Shown one piece after another: positions 17,512 through 27,174 of a stretch of DNA of 43,255 nt; the stretch's first letter is position 1, and each line of letters begins with the position of its first letter. The notes beneath the pieces are model-generated. The model was given only the letters and a program-made list of their open reading frames with translations, was not told the origin of the DNA and searched no databases. Made by a program: the position numbers and the translations under genes. The DNA is from Rhodobacter sp. (GTDB lineage Bacteria; Pseudomonadota; Alphaproteobacteria; Rhodobacterales; Rhodobacteraceae): NCBI GenBank assembly GCA_022824145.1, contig JAJEAY010000267.1, positions 1-43,255 of the forward strand, in the 5' to 3' direction.

Positions 17512-18034
17512 TGAAGAAACATGAAGACGACGAAGAGGAAGATTCCGACAATCGTGCCGATTACCGTTTCTGTATTTTGTTTGATCGTATCTGCGATTGC
17601 AACTGACCGATTGTCGTTATGCTTTCATCGACATCCCGTTCGCTTTGCTCTAATCAGAACTTCAGTGCGCCTTACCACGGCGCACTGAAGTTCAACTTAA
17701 CTACCTAAAATAAAACACTTTATCATTGTTCGGTCTCCGGGTGGCCTTGCCCATCCTCAGAGAGGAATTCTACGTCCTCTTTCTTTCTCACTGTTGATTT
17801 CGCGCCAGAGCCGTTAGATGAAGATCTTTGCCGCAATTCCGAAGAGATGAACCGAACGGAATCCGATGGGAACGGAGAGGAGGTCCATCATTCCTGACGC
17901 CCGGCAGAACCACCTATTCTTGATTAACCTGTCAGAGGCAGGCAACTCGAATCCATCGTGATTGTCTCAGTGGCGGGTGCCGCTGCTGCCGAAATCTTCA
18001 CTTCAGTCCATCAAGTGCCAGCCATCGGAAACGT
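17512..18034. other. Non-coding stretch at the right end of the island
   Basis: About 520 bp contain no recognised gene. A 53-codon frame (17521-17682) begins MKTTKRKIPTIVPITVSVFC and looks like a short signal-peptide or single-helix protein, but it has only a weak upstream GAAG and no known relative. The region also has a perfect 15-bp inverted repeat at 17657-17693 and an A/T-rich patch after it. The rest, up to trpS, shows no signal I can name. Confidence 0.45.
17657..17693. repeat. Perfect 15-bp inverted repeat (stem-loop)
   Basis: GAACTTCAGTGCGCC and its exact complement flank a 7-bp loop. As RNA this would make a very stable hairpin. A run of T residues is lacking on either side, so it is not a classical Rho-independent terminator. 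It could be a terminator of another kind, a small RNA stem or the fused ends of a small mobile element. Confidence 0.7.
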
Positions 18035-19048
18035 CTATCCCACCATCCCGGCGATTTCGTAGGTTCGCTTGAGAATCGGCGCTGCAATGGCTCGGGCACG
18101 CTCCGCACCGCGGTCAAGGATGCGATCAATCTCAGCCGGATCCTCCATAAGCCTGGCCATTTCAGCCGAAATCGGCGAGAGCCGAGAAACAGCGAGATCA
18201 GCAAGGGCAGGTTTGAATGCCGAGAACTGTTGCCCCGCGTAGTCCTTGATAACCGCTTCCGGCGCGGAATCCGCCAGAGCGGCAAAAATGTTAACGAGAT
18301 TGCGGGCCTCTGGGCGGCCATCGAGACCAGCCAGATCCGAAGGCAGCGGTTCCGGGTCGGTTCTGGCCTTGCGTATCTTCTTGGCAATGGCGTCGGCGCT
18401 GTCAGTCATGTTGATTCGGGACATGTCGGACTGATCCGACTTCGACATCTTTTTCGATCCGTCACGAAGTGACATGACGCGTGTGGCCGCCCCTTCGATG
18501 ACCGATTCGGTAACCGGGAAGAATTCAACTTCAAAGTCATGGTTGAACTTGACTGCGATGTCCCGGGTAAGCTCCAGATGCTGCTTCTGATCCTCACCGA
18601 CAGGCACATGGGTCGCGTGGTAAACGAGGATGTCGGCTGCCATCAGCGCGGGATAGGCGAACAGGCCAAGCGATGCGTTTTCGGCATTCTTTCCGGCCTT
18701 GTCCTTGAACTGGGTCATGCGCTGCATCCAGCCCATCCGGGCGACGCAGTTGAATATCCAGGCGAGCTGGACATGCTCGGCAACCTTCGACTGATGGAAC
18801 AGGACGCTCTGTTCCGGATCAATGCCTGAAGCGATATAGCCGGCGCAGAGTTCACGGGTGGCCTTGGCGAGCTCCGCCGGATCCTGCCAGACGGTGATAG
18901 CATGGAGATCGACAATGCAGTAAACGGTCTCATGCGTACCTGCGTTCTGCAGTTCCACGAACCGCTTCATGGCTCCGAGGTAATTGCCGAGGGTAAGGCC
19001 GCCCGACGGCTGGATGCCGGAAAAAACGCGGGGAGTGAATTCGGGCAT
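18035..19048 (-). CDS. trpS: Tryptophan--tRNA ligase
   Basis: This 337-residue class I aminoacyl-tRNA synthetase charges tRNA-Trp. The N-terminal [19 protein letters not shown] region is the HIGH-motif block in its TLGN form, and KKMSKSD is the KMSKS loop. [20 protein letters not shown] and [15 protein letters not shown] are TrpRS hallmarks. The ATG at 19048 has GGAG six bases upstream; an ATG four codons earlier (19060) is also possible. The rhomboid gene starts divergently about 70 bp away. It marks the right border of the island. Confidence 0.95.
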   Translation of the reverse strand: MPEFTPRVFSGIQPSGGLTLGNYLGAMKRFVELQNAGTHETVYCIVDLHAITVWQDPAELAKATRELCAGYIASGIDPEQSVLFHQSKVAEHVQLAWIFNCVARMGWMQRMTQFKDKAGKNAENASLGLFAYPALMAADILVYHATHVPVGEDQKQHLELTRDIAVKFNHDFEVEFFPVTESVIEGAATRVMSLRDGSKKMSKSDQSDMSRINMTDSADAIAKKIRKARTDPEPLPSDLAGLDGRPEARNLVNIFAALADSAPEAVIKDYAGQQFSAFKPALADLAVSRLSPISAEMARLMEDPAEIDRILDRGAERARAIAAPILKRTYEIAGMVG

Positions 19049-19119
19049 TGCAGGCTCCATCTGGAATTCTTCGCCCGCGTCGCGTAACGGATGGTCCCGA
19101 AACCGTCAAGGAATTGCCG

Positions 19120-19827
19120 ATGCGCCCGCCACATGAAGAAAGTCCCGTCAATTCCCTGCCGCCTGTTGTGGCGGCGATCTGTGTGGCGGTGTTTGCGATC
19201 GAAGTGATATTCCAGCTTGGTCAACACGGCCTTGCCGGTGGGCCGGACAGTCCGTCATGGCGGCGGGATGCGTTGCTCCAGTACGGATTCAGCGATGTCG
19301 CCTTTGACCGGATGCTGGAACTTTGGACCTGGGATTCCGACACGCTGCTCAGGATGCTGACTTACAGCTTTGTTCATTACGGCATGGTGCAGGTGTTGTT
19401 CGTATGCGTGCTGGTGCTTGCGCTTGGAAAGTGGGTAGGAGAATTTCTGCCGCAATGGACGATACTGGTGGTGTTCCTGGCTGCGTCAGTGCTCGGAGCC
19501 GCCGTTTACGGATTGCTTGTGAACACGAACTATGTGCTTGTTGGAGGGTTTCCGGGGGCCTACGGCTTGATCGGCGCGTTCACCTTTCTGCTTTGGGCAA
19601 GGCTGGTGGAGACCGGCGGGCCTCGCGGTCGCGCCTTTCTGTTGATCGGAATGCTTGTGGCGATCCAGCTGGTGTTCAGTCTTGTGGGCGGGATCCTGAA
19701 AGGCGGGGCAGAGATCAACCGGGAATGGGTGGCGGATCTGGCTGGCTTCGCTGCCGGATTTGGCGTGACTGTTCTGGTGAGCCCCGGAGGCTGGAGCCAG
19801 TTGGTGGAGAGGCTGCGGCAGAGATAG
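19120..19827 (+). CDS. Rhomboid-family membrane protein, catalytically inactive
   Basis: This 235-residue protein has about six hydrophobic segments in rhomboid order. The usual GxSG nucleophile motif reads GAYG at 146-149, so Ser is replaced by Tyr. The C-terminal catalytic His position reads DLAGFAAGF, with Asp in place of His. It is therefore a rhomboid pseudoprotease by sequence. My recollection is that similar proteins occur in Rhodobacterales. The ATG at 19120 has AAGGAA upstream; the open frame reaches 19048 in the divergent spacer. Its role is unknown. Confidence 0.82.
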   Translation: MRPPHEESPVNSLPPVVAAICVAVFAIEVIFQLGQHGLAGGPDSPSWRRDALLQYGFSDVAFDRMLELWTWDSDTLLRMLTYSFVHYGMVQVLFVCVLVLALGKWVGEFLPQWTILVVFLAASVLGAAVYGLLVNTNYVLVGGFPGAYGLIGAFTFLLWARLVETGGPRGRAFLLIGMLVAIQLVFSLVGGILKGGAEINREWVADLAGFAAGFGVTVLVSPGGWSQLVERLRQR

Positions 19828-20277
19828 TACCTGGGCAGCGGCGCCACTTGACGTGTCAGGCAATGGCAGGCCACCGTCCATATCCACGTCAGGGAACCTG
19901 TCAGTGTCCGCCCGCAGTCTTTGGTCAGGCAGCGGCACAGGGAACATCGCGGAGAACGCCCGCTCCGCAGCCCGGCGGAGGTAAAGGCCCCCGAAGCCTT
20001 TAATTTGTTCACGATCTCAAGAAAGCCCTCGGATTCGGTTCCTTAAGCAGAATAGCCAATGTCATTCGTGCCGAACTTCCCGAGTCCAAACGAAATCGAG
20101 CCGCTCCATCACCGCTGAAACGAACATGTGCGGAAAACCTCAGCGGCTCGAATTTCACCCCCGCACTGATCTGGCCGCGTTGCGCTCTCTCCAGGAATTT
20201 CCTGAACCTGCTTCGCTGCGGATTCAATCCATCGATCATATCGACATCGCTTTCGTATTGTCGCAAAACCGACCGCC
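19828..20277. other. 450-bp spacer, no recognised gene
   Basis: Only unsupported short frames occur, including a 96-codon minus-strand frame (20009-20299) that resembles no family I know. An imperfect inverted repeat (AAATCGAGCCGCT at about 20091 against AGCGGCTCGAATTT at about 20141) could form a long-range hairpin. I do not see a promoter I would trust. Confidence 0.4.
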
Positions 20278-21426
20278 ATGACCGAGGGGCACAAGCCACG
20301 ACAGGAAGAGTCCTCTTTTCATCGCTGGATTTCCGGCTTCCGCAGGCATTCCGTTAAGCGGGGCATTCGGCCCGAGGTTTTTGACAGCGCCTTCCGCGAT
20401 GTGCGCCTCAATGCGGAAATAGTTCGCAAGGATCGCAGCCAGTCCGAGTTCACGACGCCAATCCGGGACTATCTGGCTACCGCCGTTTCGGCTGAGCGGA
20501 TTGGAGAAGGGCGCACGGCGCTTCGTCAGCATGCGGACCTATTGGAGCGTATCGAAACCCGCTTCGGTGTTGAGAAAGAGGTGATTGCGGCGATCTGGGG
20601 GATCGAAAGCGCCTACGGAACGATTCGTGGCGACATTCCGGTCATTGAGGCGCTGATGACCCTGGCACATGACGGTCGGCGCGCCGGGTTCTTCGAGCGG
20701 CAGCTTCTTGCGGCTCTGCGTATCCTTCAGGCGGGTGATGCGAGTCCGGGCAGCATGACCGGCAGCTGGGCAGGCGCCATGGGACATACGCAGTTCATGC
20801 CGGAGACATATATTGACTATGCAGAGGACTTCGATGGTGACGGACGCCGCAATGTCTGGGGCGACGACCCGACAGATGCACTTGCTTCAACAGCCTCCTA
20901 TCTGGCGTTGCACGGCTGGATTACTGGCCAGCCGTGGGGAATGGAGGTGGTTCTGCCAAGCGGTTTTGACTATTCCTCCACATCCAGGCAGTCGGGAAAG
21001 CCCGTCCGCGACTGGCGGCGGCAGGGCGTGAAGAGCGCCGGTGATCTGTCTTTGCCTGACTGCGAGGAAGCGGCGATCCTTTTACCTGCAGGTCATAGGG
21101 GCCCGGCGTTCATCATTTTCGACAATTTTCATGTCCTGAGAAAATACAATGCCGCAGACTCATATGTGATTGGAGTGGGCCATCTTGCCAGCCGCCTCTG
21201 TGGCGGCCCGCCGATCATGGCCCGTTGGCCACATGGGGACCGAGCGCTTTCAGCTGCTGAGGCAAAGGAGCTGCAGCGGCTGCTTCTGGACAGGGGTTTT
21301 GATCCCAATGGGCTTGACGGCATTGTTGGACCGGGGACGGCCGCCGCTGTGCAGGCTTACCAGAGTTCGGTTGGGCTGGTGGCTGATGGCTACGCGTCGC
21401 TTGAGATCCTGAAGCATCTGCGCTGA
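20278..21426 (+). CDS. MltB-like lytic murein transglycosylase with peptidoglycan-binding domain
   Basis: This 382-residue protein combines an MltB-type (SLT2) catalytic domain, about 12-310, with a C-terminal peptidoglycan-binding domain, about 325-380 (ELQRLLLDRGFDPNGLDGIV). The catalytic Glu is Glu110 in WGIESAYG. WAGAMGHTQFMPETY and DGDGRRNVW are family hallmarks. It cleaves glycan strands to anhydromuropeptides. Oddly, no signal peptide or lipobox is visible, and upstream in-frame codons do not supply one. Its 3' end is overlapped in antisense by the run-on tail of dnaE2 by about 210 bp. Confidence 0.9.
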   Translation: MTEGHKPRQEESSFHRWISGFRRHSVKRGIRPEVFDSAFRDVRLNAEIVRKDRSQSEFTTPIRDYLATAVSAERIGEGRTALRQHADLLERIETRFGVEKEVIAAIWGIESAYGTIRGDIPVIEALMTLAHDGRRAGFFERQLLAALRILQAGDASPGSMTGSWAGAMGHTQFMPETYIDYAEDFDGDGRRNVWGDDPTDALASTASYLALHGWITGQPWGMEVVLPSGFDYSSTSRQSGKPVRDWRRQGVKSAGDLSLPDCEEAAILLPAGHRGPAFIIFDNFHVLRKYNAADSYVIGVGHLASRLCGGPPIMARWPHGDRALSAAEAKELQRLLLDRGFDPNGLDGIVGPGTAAAVQAYQSSVGLVADGYASLEILKHLR

Positions 21427-24385
21427 CATCCATTGGGCCAGGTCTCGGCCGGGACTCCCATTCTGGCTGCAGCGCCGCAGTCACATCATTCAGAGGCTCC
21501 AGCCCAGGCGTCAGCCTGCTGCGGAGCAGCGCCACTGGATGTGCCCGCAGGGACAGCCGCATCGCCACATAGTCCTCCACAACTTCCTCTCCAAGGGACA
21601 TCGTCGGCAGTTCCATAGGCGATTCCCTGATGCCTTCGCCGTCCAGATCACCCGCAAACAGCGGCAGTTCCCCGTCCGAAGGGACTGTCCTCGCCGCCCA
21701 GATCGCCTCGCGGCGGCTAAGTCCGAGAGAACCGAAGACGTCTGCCTCGGCGAGTGCCAGCAGCTGGCGTGGCGGCGTGCCCGCCCGCCGCCAGACGTCC
21801 TCCACGGTAAGATAGCCGTTGCCGCGCGCCGCTGTGATCAAAAACGAGTCGTCTTTCCTCACCGCCTTGATCAGGCGGTACCCGAGCCGGAGCGCCTGCC
21901 CTCCGCAGCCGTCGGGCTCGACCGTGCAGTTCCAGTAGCTGGCGTTGATGTCGACGGGACGCACCTCAACGCCATGTTCCCGTGCGTCCCGCACGATCTG
22001 GGCGGGCGCGTAGAACCCCATGGGCTGCGAGTTCAGCAATGCGCAGGCAAAGATGGCTGGATGGTGACGCTTGAGCCAGGCCGAAGCATAGACCAGGAGC
22101 GCAAAGCTGGCGGCGTGGCTTTCAGGAAAACCGTAGCTTCCGAAACCTTCGATCTGGGAAAAACAGCGTTCCGCGAAATCCCGATTATGGCCGTTCCGCG
22201 CCATACCGCGCAGGAACCGGCCGCGGAATGCACCGACGTTCCCGTGCCGTCTGAATGTGGCGAGCGAGCGGCGCAGACGATCGGCCTCATCCGGCGAGAA
22301 CCCCGCTCCGGTGATTGCGATCTGCATCGCCTGCTCCTGGAACAGGGGTACGCCAAGGGTTCTGCCCAGCACCTCACCAAGGGGGCCAGGGGGCAATGTC
22401 ACCGCCTCCTGCCCGTTGCGCCGCCGCAGATAGGGATGGACCATGCCACCCTGGATCGGCCCGGGGCGGATGATGGCGACCTGGATGACGAGGTCGTAGA
22501 AGCTGCGCGGCCTCATCCGCGGCAGGAAGCCCATCTGGGCGCGGGATTCCACCTGGAAGACGCCGAGGGAGTCCGCTCTGCCGAGCATTTCGTAGACGGC
22601 CGGATCCTCCTGCGGAAGGCTTCCGAGCGACAGCTTGGCCCCATGGTGCTGCTGAAGCAGTTCAAACGCCTTGCGGATGCAGGTCAGCATGCCCAGCGCG
22701 AGGACATCGACCTTCATGATGCCGAGTGCGGAAATGTCATCCTTGTCCCATGGAATGACCGTGCGGTCTTTCATCGCCGCGTTTTCGACCGGAGCCAGTT
22801 CGTCAAGCCGTCCTTCAGTGATCACAAAGCCGCCCACATGCTGGCTGAGATGGCGGGGAAAACCAATGATCTCCTGCACGAGGTCCATGGTATTCCGAAG
22901 CGGCCGGTCGGTGGGATCGAGTCCGATCTCCCGCATCCTACGGTCTTCCAAACCCTGCGCTGGCAGGAAACCCCAGAGCTGTGAACTGAGCGCCGCGATT
23001 GTATCCTCCGCCAGCCCCATGGCGCGGCCAACCTCGCGGATTGCGCGTTTGCCGCGGTAATGCACCACCGTCGCGCAAAGCCCAGCCCGGTGGCGTCCGT
23101 AGCGCTCATAGATGTGCTGGATCACATCTTCGCGGCGCTCATGCTCGAAATCGACGTCGATGTCGGGCGGCTCGTTACGGGCCTCGCTGACGAAACGCTC
23201 GAAGACCATCTCGCCGACCTCCGGCGATACTTCCGTGATGCCGAGGAGGTAGCAGACCACTGAATTCGCTGCCGACCCACGGCCCTGGCACAGAATTCCC
23301 TGGTTCCGCGCGAATCGGACGACATCGTGAACGGTCAGGAAATAAGGCTCGTATTCCAGCTTTGTGATGAGACGCAGCTCATGGACAAGGAGGCGGCGCA
23401 CCTTCCACGATGCGCCGCCGGGATAGCGTCGGCCCAGACCTTCACGGGCGAGCCGCGAAAGGCGGTCGGCGGGTGTTTCGCCTTCCGTGATCTCGCTTGG
23501 ATACTCGTAACGCAGACGCCCCAGGCCAAACCTGCAGCGTCCGGCAATCTCCGCCGTGCGGTCGACAGCGTCTTCGTGATCCCTGAAGATGCGACGCATC
23601 TCCTGTTCCGACCTGAGGCGCCGCTCGGCGTTGGCCAGCGCGGCGCGGCCCAGACGGTCAACGCGGCGGCCCAGCCGGATGGCCGTCAGGACATCGGTGA
23701 GTCGACGGCGGCGCGCGACATGCATGATTGGACCGGCGGAGGCGACAGCGGGGAGACCGAGAAGATCGGATAGCCCGCGCATCCCGTCGAAGCGGGCAGG
23801 ATCCTGACCGTCGTAGCCTGGCGCCATCAGCAGCGAGACCCGCCCCGGGAACCGGTGGGACAGAGATTCCGCCGACTCCATCCATTCGCGTGGGGTGCAT
23901 TTCAGTAAGGTCAGTTCCGCGGGCGCATGGACCAGCAGCTCCTGTGCACCGCCCCACTCGACGAGATCGTTCAGCCGCAGCAGGCATTTCCCCTTCTCTG
24001 TCCGCAGGTTGCCCAGCGATATCAGCCGGCAGAGATTCGCCCAGCCTCTGCGGTCCCGCGGCAGGCAGGTGACGGCGAAGCCATCCTCAAGCACTATACG
24101 CGTGGCTGCGATCAGGCGCGGGACGTTGCCAACCGGAGCCGAAGGCGGACGGGGGATACGGGCGGGCCTGGGCGGACCGATCGGGTCCAGTTCCCGTCCA
24201 CGCACCTCCCGGGAAATCTCCAGCATCCGGGAATACGCGCGCACGATGCCTGCAACTGAATTCCTGTCAGCGATGGCGATCGCTTCAATCCCCAGAAGCG
24301 CGGCCCGTTCCATGTACTCCTCGGGATGCGATCCGCCTGTGAGGAAAGTGAAGTTCGAGGTTATGTCGAGTTCGGCGAAAGGCAT
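21215..24385 (-). CDS. dnaE2: Error-prone DNA polymerase DnaE2/ImuC with aberrant C-terminus
   Basis: The first roughly 967 residues match the error-prone DnaE2 polymerase used in SOS mutagenesis. They include a PHP domain (ITSNFTFLTGGSHPEEY), the polymerase core with PDIDVDFEHERREDV, LSQHVGGFVIT, and HhH-type modules to about LRAHPVALLRSRL. The normal OB-fold end (a V.GLVLVRQRPGTAKGV-like block) is missing. The frame instead runs on for about 89 low-complexity residues, antisense through the 3' end of the transglycosylase gene. The usual partners imuA and imuB are not upstream. A near-consensus LexA box sits just before the start. The tail is probably not functional, and polymerase activity in vivo is uncertain. 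Confidence 0.82.
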   Translation of the reverse strand: MPFAELDITSNFTFLTGGSHPEEYMERAALLGIEAIAIADRNSVAGIVRAYSRMLEISREVRGRELDPIGPPRPARIPRPPSAPVGNVPRLIAATRIVLEDGFAVTCLPRDRRGWANLCRLISLGNLRTEKGKCLLRLNDLVEWGGAQELLVHAPAELTLLKCTPREWMESAESLSHRFPGRVSLLMAPGYDGQDPARFDGMRGLSDLLGLPAVASAGPIMHVARRRRLTDVLTAIRLGRRVDRLGRAALANAERRLRSEQEMRRIFRDHEDAVDRTAEIAGRCRFGLGRLRYEYPSEITEGETPADRLSRLAREGLGRRYPGGASWKVRRLLVHELRLITKLEYEPYFLTVHDVVRFARNQGILCQGRGSAANSVVCYLLGITEVSPEVGEMVFERFVSEARNEPPDIDVDFEHERREDVIQHIYERYGRHRAGLCATVVHYRGKRAIREVGRAMGLAEDTIAALSSQLWGFLPAQGLEDRRMREIGLDPTDRPLRNTMDLVQEIIGFPRHLSQHVGGFVITEGRLDELAPVENAAMKDRTVIPWDKDDISALGIMKVDVLALGMLTCIRKAFELLQQHHGAKLSLGSLPQEDPAVYEMLGRADSLGVFQVESRAQMGFLPRMRPRSFYDLVIQVAIIRPGPIQGGMVHPYLRRRNGQEAVTLPPGPLGEVLGRTLGVPLFQEQAMQIAITGAGFSPDEADRLRRSLATFRRHGNVGAFRGRFLRGMARNGHNRDFAERCFSQIEGFGSYGFPESHAASFALLVYASAWLKRHHPAIFACALLNSQPMGFYAPAQIVRDAREHGVEVRPVDINASYWNCTVEPDGCGGQALRLGYRLIKAVRKDDSFLITAARGNGYLTVEDVWRRAGTPPRQLLALAEADVFGSLGLSRREAIWAARTVPSDGELPLFAGDLDGEGIRESPMELPTMSLGEEVVEDYVAMRLSLRAHPVALLRSRLTPGLEPLNDVTAALQPEWESRPRPGPMDVSADASGSQATRSHQPPAQPNSGKPAQRRPSPVQQCRQAHWDQNPCPEAAAAAPLPQQLKALGPHVANGP

Positions 24386-24398
24386 CGCCGCAGAGAAT

Positions 24399-24413
24399 AT
24401 TCCTGTTTTGTTC
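24399..24413 (-). promoter_or_regulatory. Alphaproteobacterial LexA (SOS) box
   Basis: ATTC-N7-GTTC on the plus strand (GAAC-N7-GAAT on the gene strand) differs by one base from the alphaproteobacterial LexA consensus GTTC-N7-GTTC. It lies 14 bp upstream of the dnaE2 start codon, as expected for an SOS-controlled polymerase gene. Confidence 0.65.
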
Positions 24414-24548
24414 CTATTGAAAGTCCGAATCGGAAGCCTGCAGTACCACCAAAAGCACGATACCCGATGGCGGGCACCGGATGTGCGTTCAGGACGAGGT
24501 CAGGCAGGAGCGCCCGCGGTCTCTGCGGAAACGGTTCGGTACTGCGAA

Positions 24549-24577
24549 GACCGCACCCTTCAGCAAAGGGTGCGGTC
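24549..24577 (-). terminator. Hairpin downstream of pnp
   Basis: A perfect 12-bp stem (GACCGCACCCTT / AAGGGTGCGGTC) with a 5-base loop lies about 40 bp past the pnp stop codon, on the side where pnp transcription ends. The T-run is poor (TCTTCG), so termination strength is uncertain. It may also protect the 3' end. Confidence 0.65.
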
Positions 24578-24618
24578 CAAAGAAAGCGGTTCAGAGCCAG
24601 CCGCTGGCCGACCCGCGC

Positions 24619-26733
24619 CTAGGCGACCTCCTTGCCGGTCGCTTGATCGACGACCTTCATGGACAGCCGTACCTTGCCTCGGTCGTCGAATCCGACCAGC
24701 TTCACCCAGACTTCCTGACCTTCCTTCAGCACGTCCGAGGGATGGTTCAGACGCCTTGGCGCAATCTGGCTGACATGCACGAGTCCGTCGCGCTTGCCAA
24801 AGAAGTTCACAAACGCGCCGAAGTCGACAATCTTGACAACCTTGCCCTTGTAGATATGGCCCTCTTCGGGCTCCGCCACGATCGCGTGGATCATGTCGTA
24901 TGCCTTTTCGATGGCTTCACCGTTAGGGGATGCTATCTTGATGACACCGTCGTCGTTGACGTCGACCTTCGCTCCCGAAACCTCCACGATCTCCCGGATC
25001 ACCTTTCCGCCCGTGCCGATCACTTCGCGGATCTTGTCAGTCGGAATCGTCATGGTCTGGATGCGCGGAGCGTGAATGCTGAACTCGCCCGCTTCGGTGA
25101 TTGACTTGGCCATTTCGCCCAGAATGTGCATCCGGCCCTGCTTCGCCTGAGACAGCGCCTTCTCCATGATTTCCGGCGTGATTCCCGCGACCTTTATGTC
25201 CATCTGAAGAGAGGTGATGCCGTTCTCCGTACCCGCCACCTTGAAATCCATGTCGCCAAGGTGGTCCTCGTCGCCCAGAATGTCGGTCAGGACGGCGTAG
25301 CTTCCGTCGTCTTCAAGAACGAGACCCATCGCCACGCCTGCGACAGCCGCTTTTAACGGAACACCTGCATCCATCATGGACAGCGAGCCGCCGCAGACCG
25401 AGGCCATCGAGGATGAGCCGTTCGACTCGGTGATCTCGCTGACCAGCCGAATAGTGTAGGGAAAGTCGGTCGCCGCAGGAAGGACTGCCTGAAGCGCGCG
25501 CCATGCGAGCTTTCCGTGACCGATTTCCCGGCGTCCCGGCGGTCCGACGCGTCCCGTCTCGCCAACCGAATAGGGCGGGAAATTGTAGTGCAGCAGGAAG
25601 TTGGACCGAAAGTTCCCGTGAAGCGCGTCGACGATCTGCTCGTCGTCGCCTGTTCCCAGCGTGGTGACCACAAGACCCTGGGTTTCGCCGCGGGTGAACA
25701 GCGCAGAGCCATGCGCACGGGGAAGCAGTCCGGTCTCGCAGACGATCGGGCGCACCTCGTCGAGGCTACGGCCGTCGATCCGGCGTCCGTTTCTGACGAC
25801 ATCGCCACGCAGTACTGCGGATCCGAGCATTTTCAGGGCTGTGCCGAGATTCTCGTCCTCTCTGTCTTCCTCGGAGAGGCTGGCGATGATTTCCTCCTTC
25901 GCCGCCGCAATCGCTGCGACACGCTGCTGCTTGTCGGTTATCGCATATGCGGTTTGCATCTGGTCTTCTCCGACAGCCCTAAGCCGTTCGTAGAGCGCGG
26001 AATGGTCCGGTGGCTGGAAATCAAAGGGGTCCTTAGCGGCTTCCTCCGCCAGCTCGATGATCAGGTCGATGACCGGCTGGATCCGCTCATGCGCGAATGT
26101 GACTGCGTTGAGCATTTCCGATTCGGTCAGTTCATAGGCTTCCGATTCCACCATCATCACGGCGTCTTTGGTGCCGGCGACAATCAGGTCGAGACGCTGT
26201 TCGGGCTTGCTGCGCAGGTTCTGCATGTCATCAACGCTGGGATTCAGCACGTATTCGCCGTTCGCGAAACCAACGCGGCATCCTGCGATGGGGCCCATGA
26301 AGGGAACTCCAGACACCGTGAGCGCTGCGGAAGCCGCGATCATCGCTACGATGTCAGGGTCGTTGACCAGGTCGTGTGAAAGAACCGTGCACATCACGAG
26401 CACTTCGTTCTTGAATCCAGGAACGAACAGCGGGCGGATTGGCCTGTCGATCAGGCGTGATGTCAGGGTTTCCTTCTCGGTCGGCCGGGCCTCGCGTTTG
26501 AAAAAGCCGCCGGGCACCTTGCCTGCTGCGTAGTATTTTTCCTGGTAGTGTACGGTGAGCGGAAAAAAGCCTTGGTTGGGCTTGGCCTCCTTGGCGAAGG
26601 TGACATTTGCCATCACCGTTGTTTCCCCGAGCGTGGCGATGACGGAGCCGTCTGCCTGCCGCGCGACCTTGCCGGTTTCAAGCGTAAGGGTTTCCTCTCC
26701 CCAACGCATGGATTTCGTAGTTTGTTCAAACAT
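24619..26733 (-). CDS. pnp: Polyribonucleotide nucleotidyltransferase (PNPase)
   Basis: This 704-residue phosphorolytic 3'-5' exoribonuclease has two RNase PH-like halves (the second with [15 protein letters not shown]), a helical linker, a KH domain ([14 protein letters not shown], GxxG loop) and an S1 domain ([19 protein letters not shown]) near the C-terminus. Length is normal. The ATG at 26733 follows an AAGGA ribosome-binding site; the frame is open upstream to 26847. PNPase forms trimers and the RNA degradosome core. In most bacteria pnp directly follows rpsO; here about 13 kb with the inositol locus separate them. Confidence 0.95.
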   Translation of the reverse strand: MFEQTTKSMRWGEETLTLETGKVARQADGSVIATLGETTVMANVTFAKEAKPNQGFFPLTVHYQEKYYAAGKVPGGFFKREARPTEKETLTSRLIDRPIRPLFVPGFKNEVLVMCTVLSHDLVNDPDIVAMIAASAALTVSGVPFMGPIAGCRVGFANGEYVLNPSVDDMQNLRSKPEQRLDLIVAGTKDAVMMVESEAYELTESEMLNAVTFAHERIQPVIDLIIELAEEAAKDPFDFQPPDHSALYERLRAVGEDQMQTAYAITDKQQRVAAIAAAKEEIIASLSEEDREDENLGTALKMLGSAVLRGDVVRNGRRIDGRSLDEVRPIVCETGLLPRAHGSALFTRGETQGLVVTTLGTGDDEQIVDALHGNFRSNFLLHYNFPPYSVGETGRVGPPGRREIGHGKLAWRALQAVLPAATDFPYTIRLVSEITESNGSSSMASVCGGSLSMMDAGVPLKAAVAGVAMGLVLEDDGSYAVLTDILGDEDHLGDMDFKVAGTENGITSLQMDIKVAGITPEIMEKALSQAKQGRMHILGEMAKSITEAGEFSIHAPRIQTMTIPTDKIREVIGTGGKVIREIVEVSGAKVDVNDDGVIKIASPNGEAIEKAYDMIHAIVAEPEEGHIYKGKVVKIVDFGAFVNFFGKRDGLVHVSQIAPRRLNHPSDVLKEGQEVWVKLVGFDDRGKVRLSMKVVDQATGKEVA

Positions 26734-27174
26734 GTATGGTGTATCCTTTTGGGAGATCGCCCGGTTTCCGGGTCTCCCGTTTCGTGGCGGCCCCATTGCC
26801 GCCGCCCTCATTCCTTTTGCATGCGTCCCGAGGGCAGTTGACGTCACGATTCCGATGCACGGGCATTTACAGGAAGTCGCTGCCCCGCCGCAAGTGCCAA
26901 GCGTCGGATGCTGGCGATTCCGGCCAACCCGGCCGCTGGCGATCTGGCAGCTGCTACCGGGCGCACACGACGTCCATCCCGAGGCTAACCCGGATATCTC
27001 ACAAGACCGGCATTTCTTTCAGTGCTAGCGAGCGAACCGACCGTACTCTGTTCCTGTCCATTTACGGGAGTACAGCTAGGTTCCGCTCAGGGTTTGCGCA
27101 AGCTTCATAACTGTCGATGAGATGAAAGAGCTCAATTGTTACGTCCGTTGGATCTCAGGCATTTCCGGTACGGT
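26734..27174. other. Spacer between iolB and pnp
   Basis: This 440-bp stretch separates the iolB stop from the pnp start, both on the minus strand. It must hold the pnp promoter if pnp no longer shares the rpsO transcript. I find no clear -35/-10 pair or terminator hairpin by eye. Short frames on both strands lack family resemblance. It is one edge of the insertion between rpsO and pnp. Confidence 0.4.

Noticed and set aside
21539-22984. Plus-strand frame of 481 codons opposite dnaE2
   Set aside because: It has no family resemblance and lies wholly antisense to the polymerase core.
25516-26379. Plus-strand frame of 287 codons opposite pnp
   Set aside because: It is antisense to conserved PNPase sequence and has no domain of its own.
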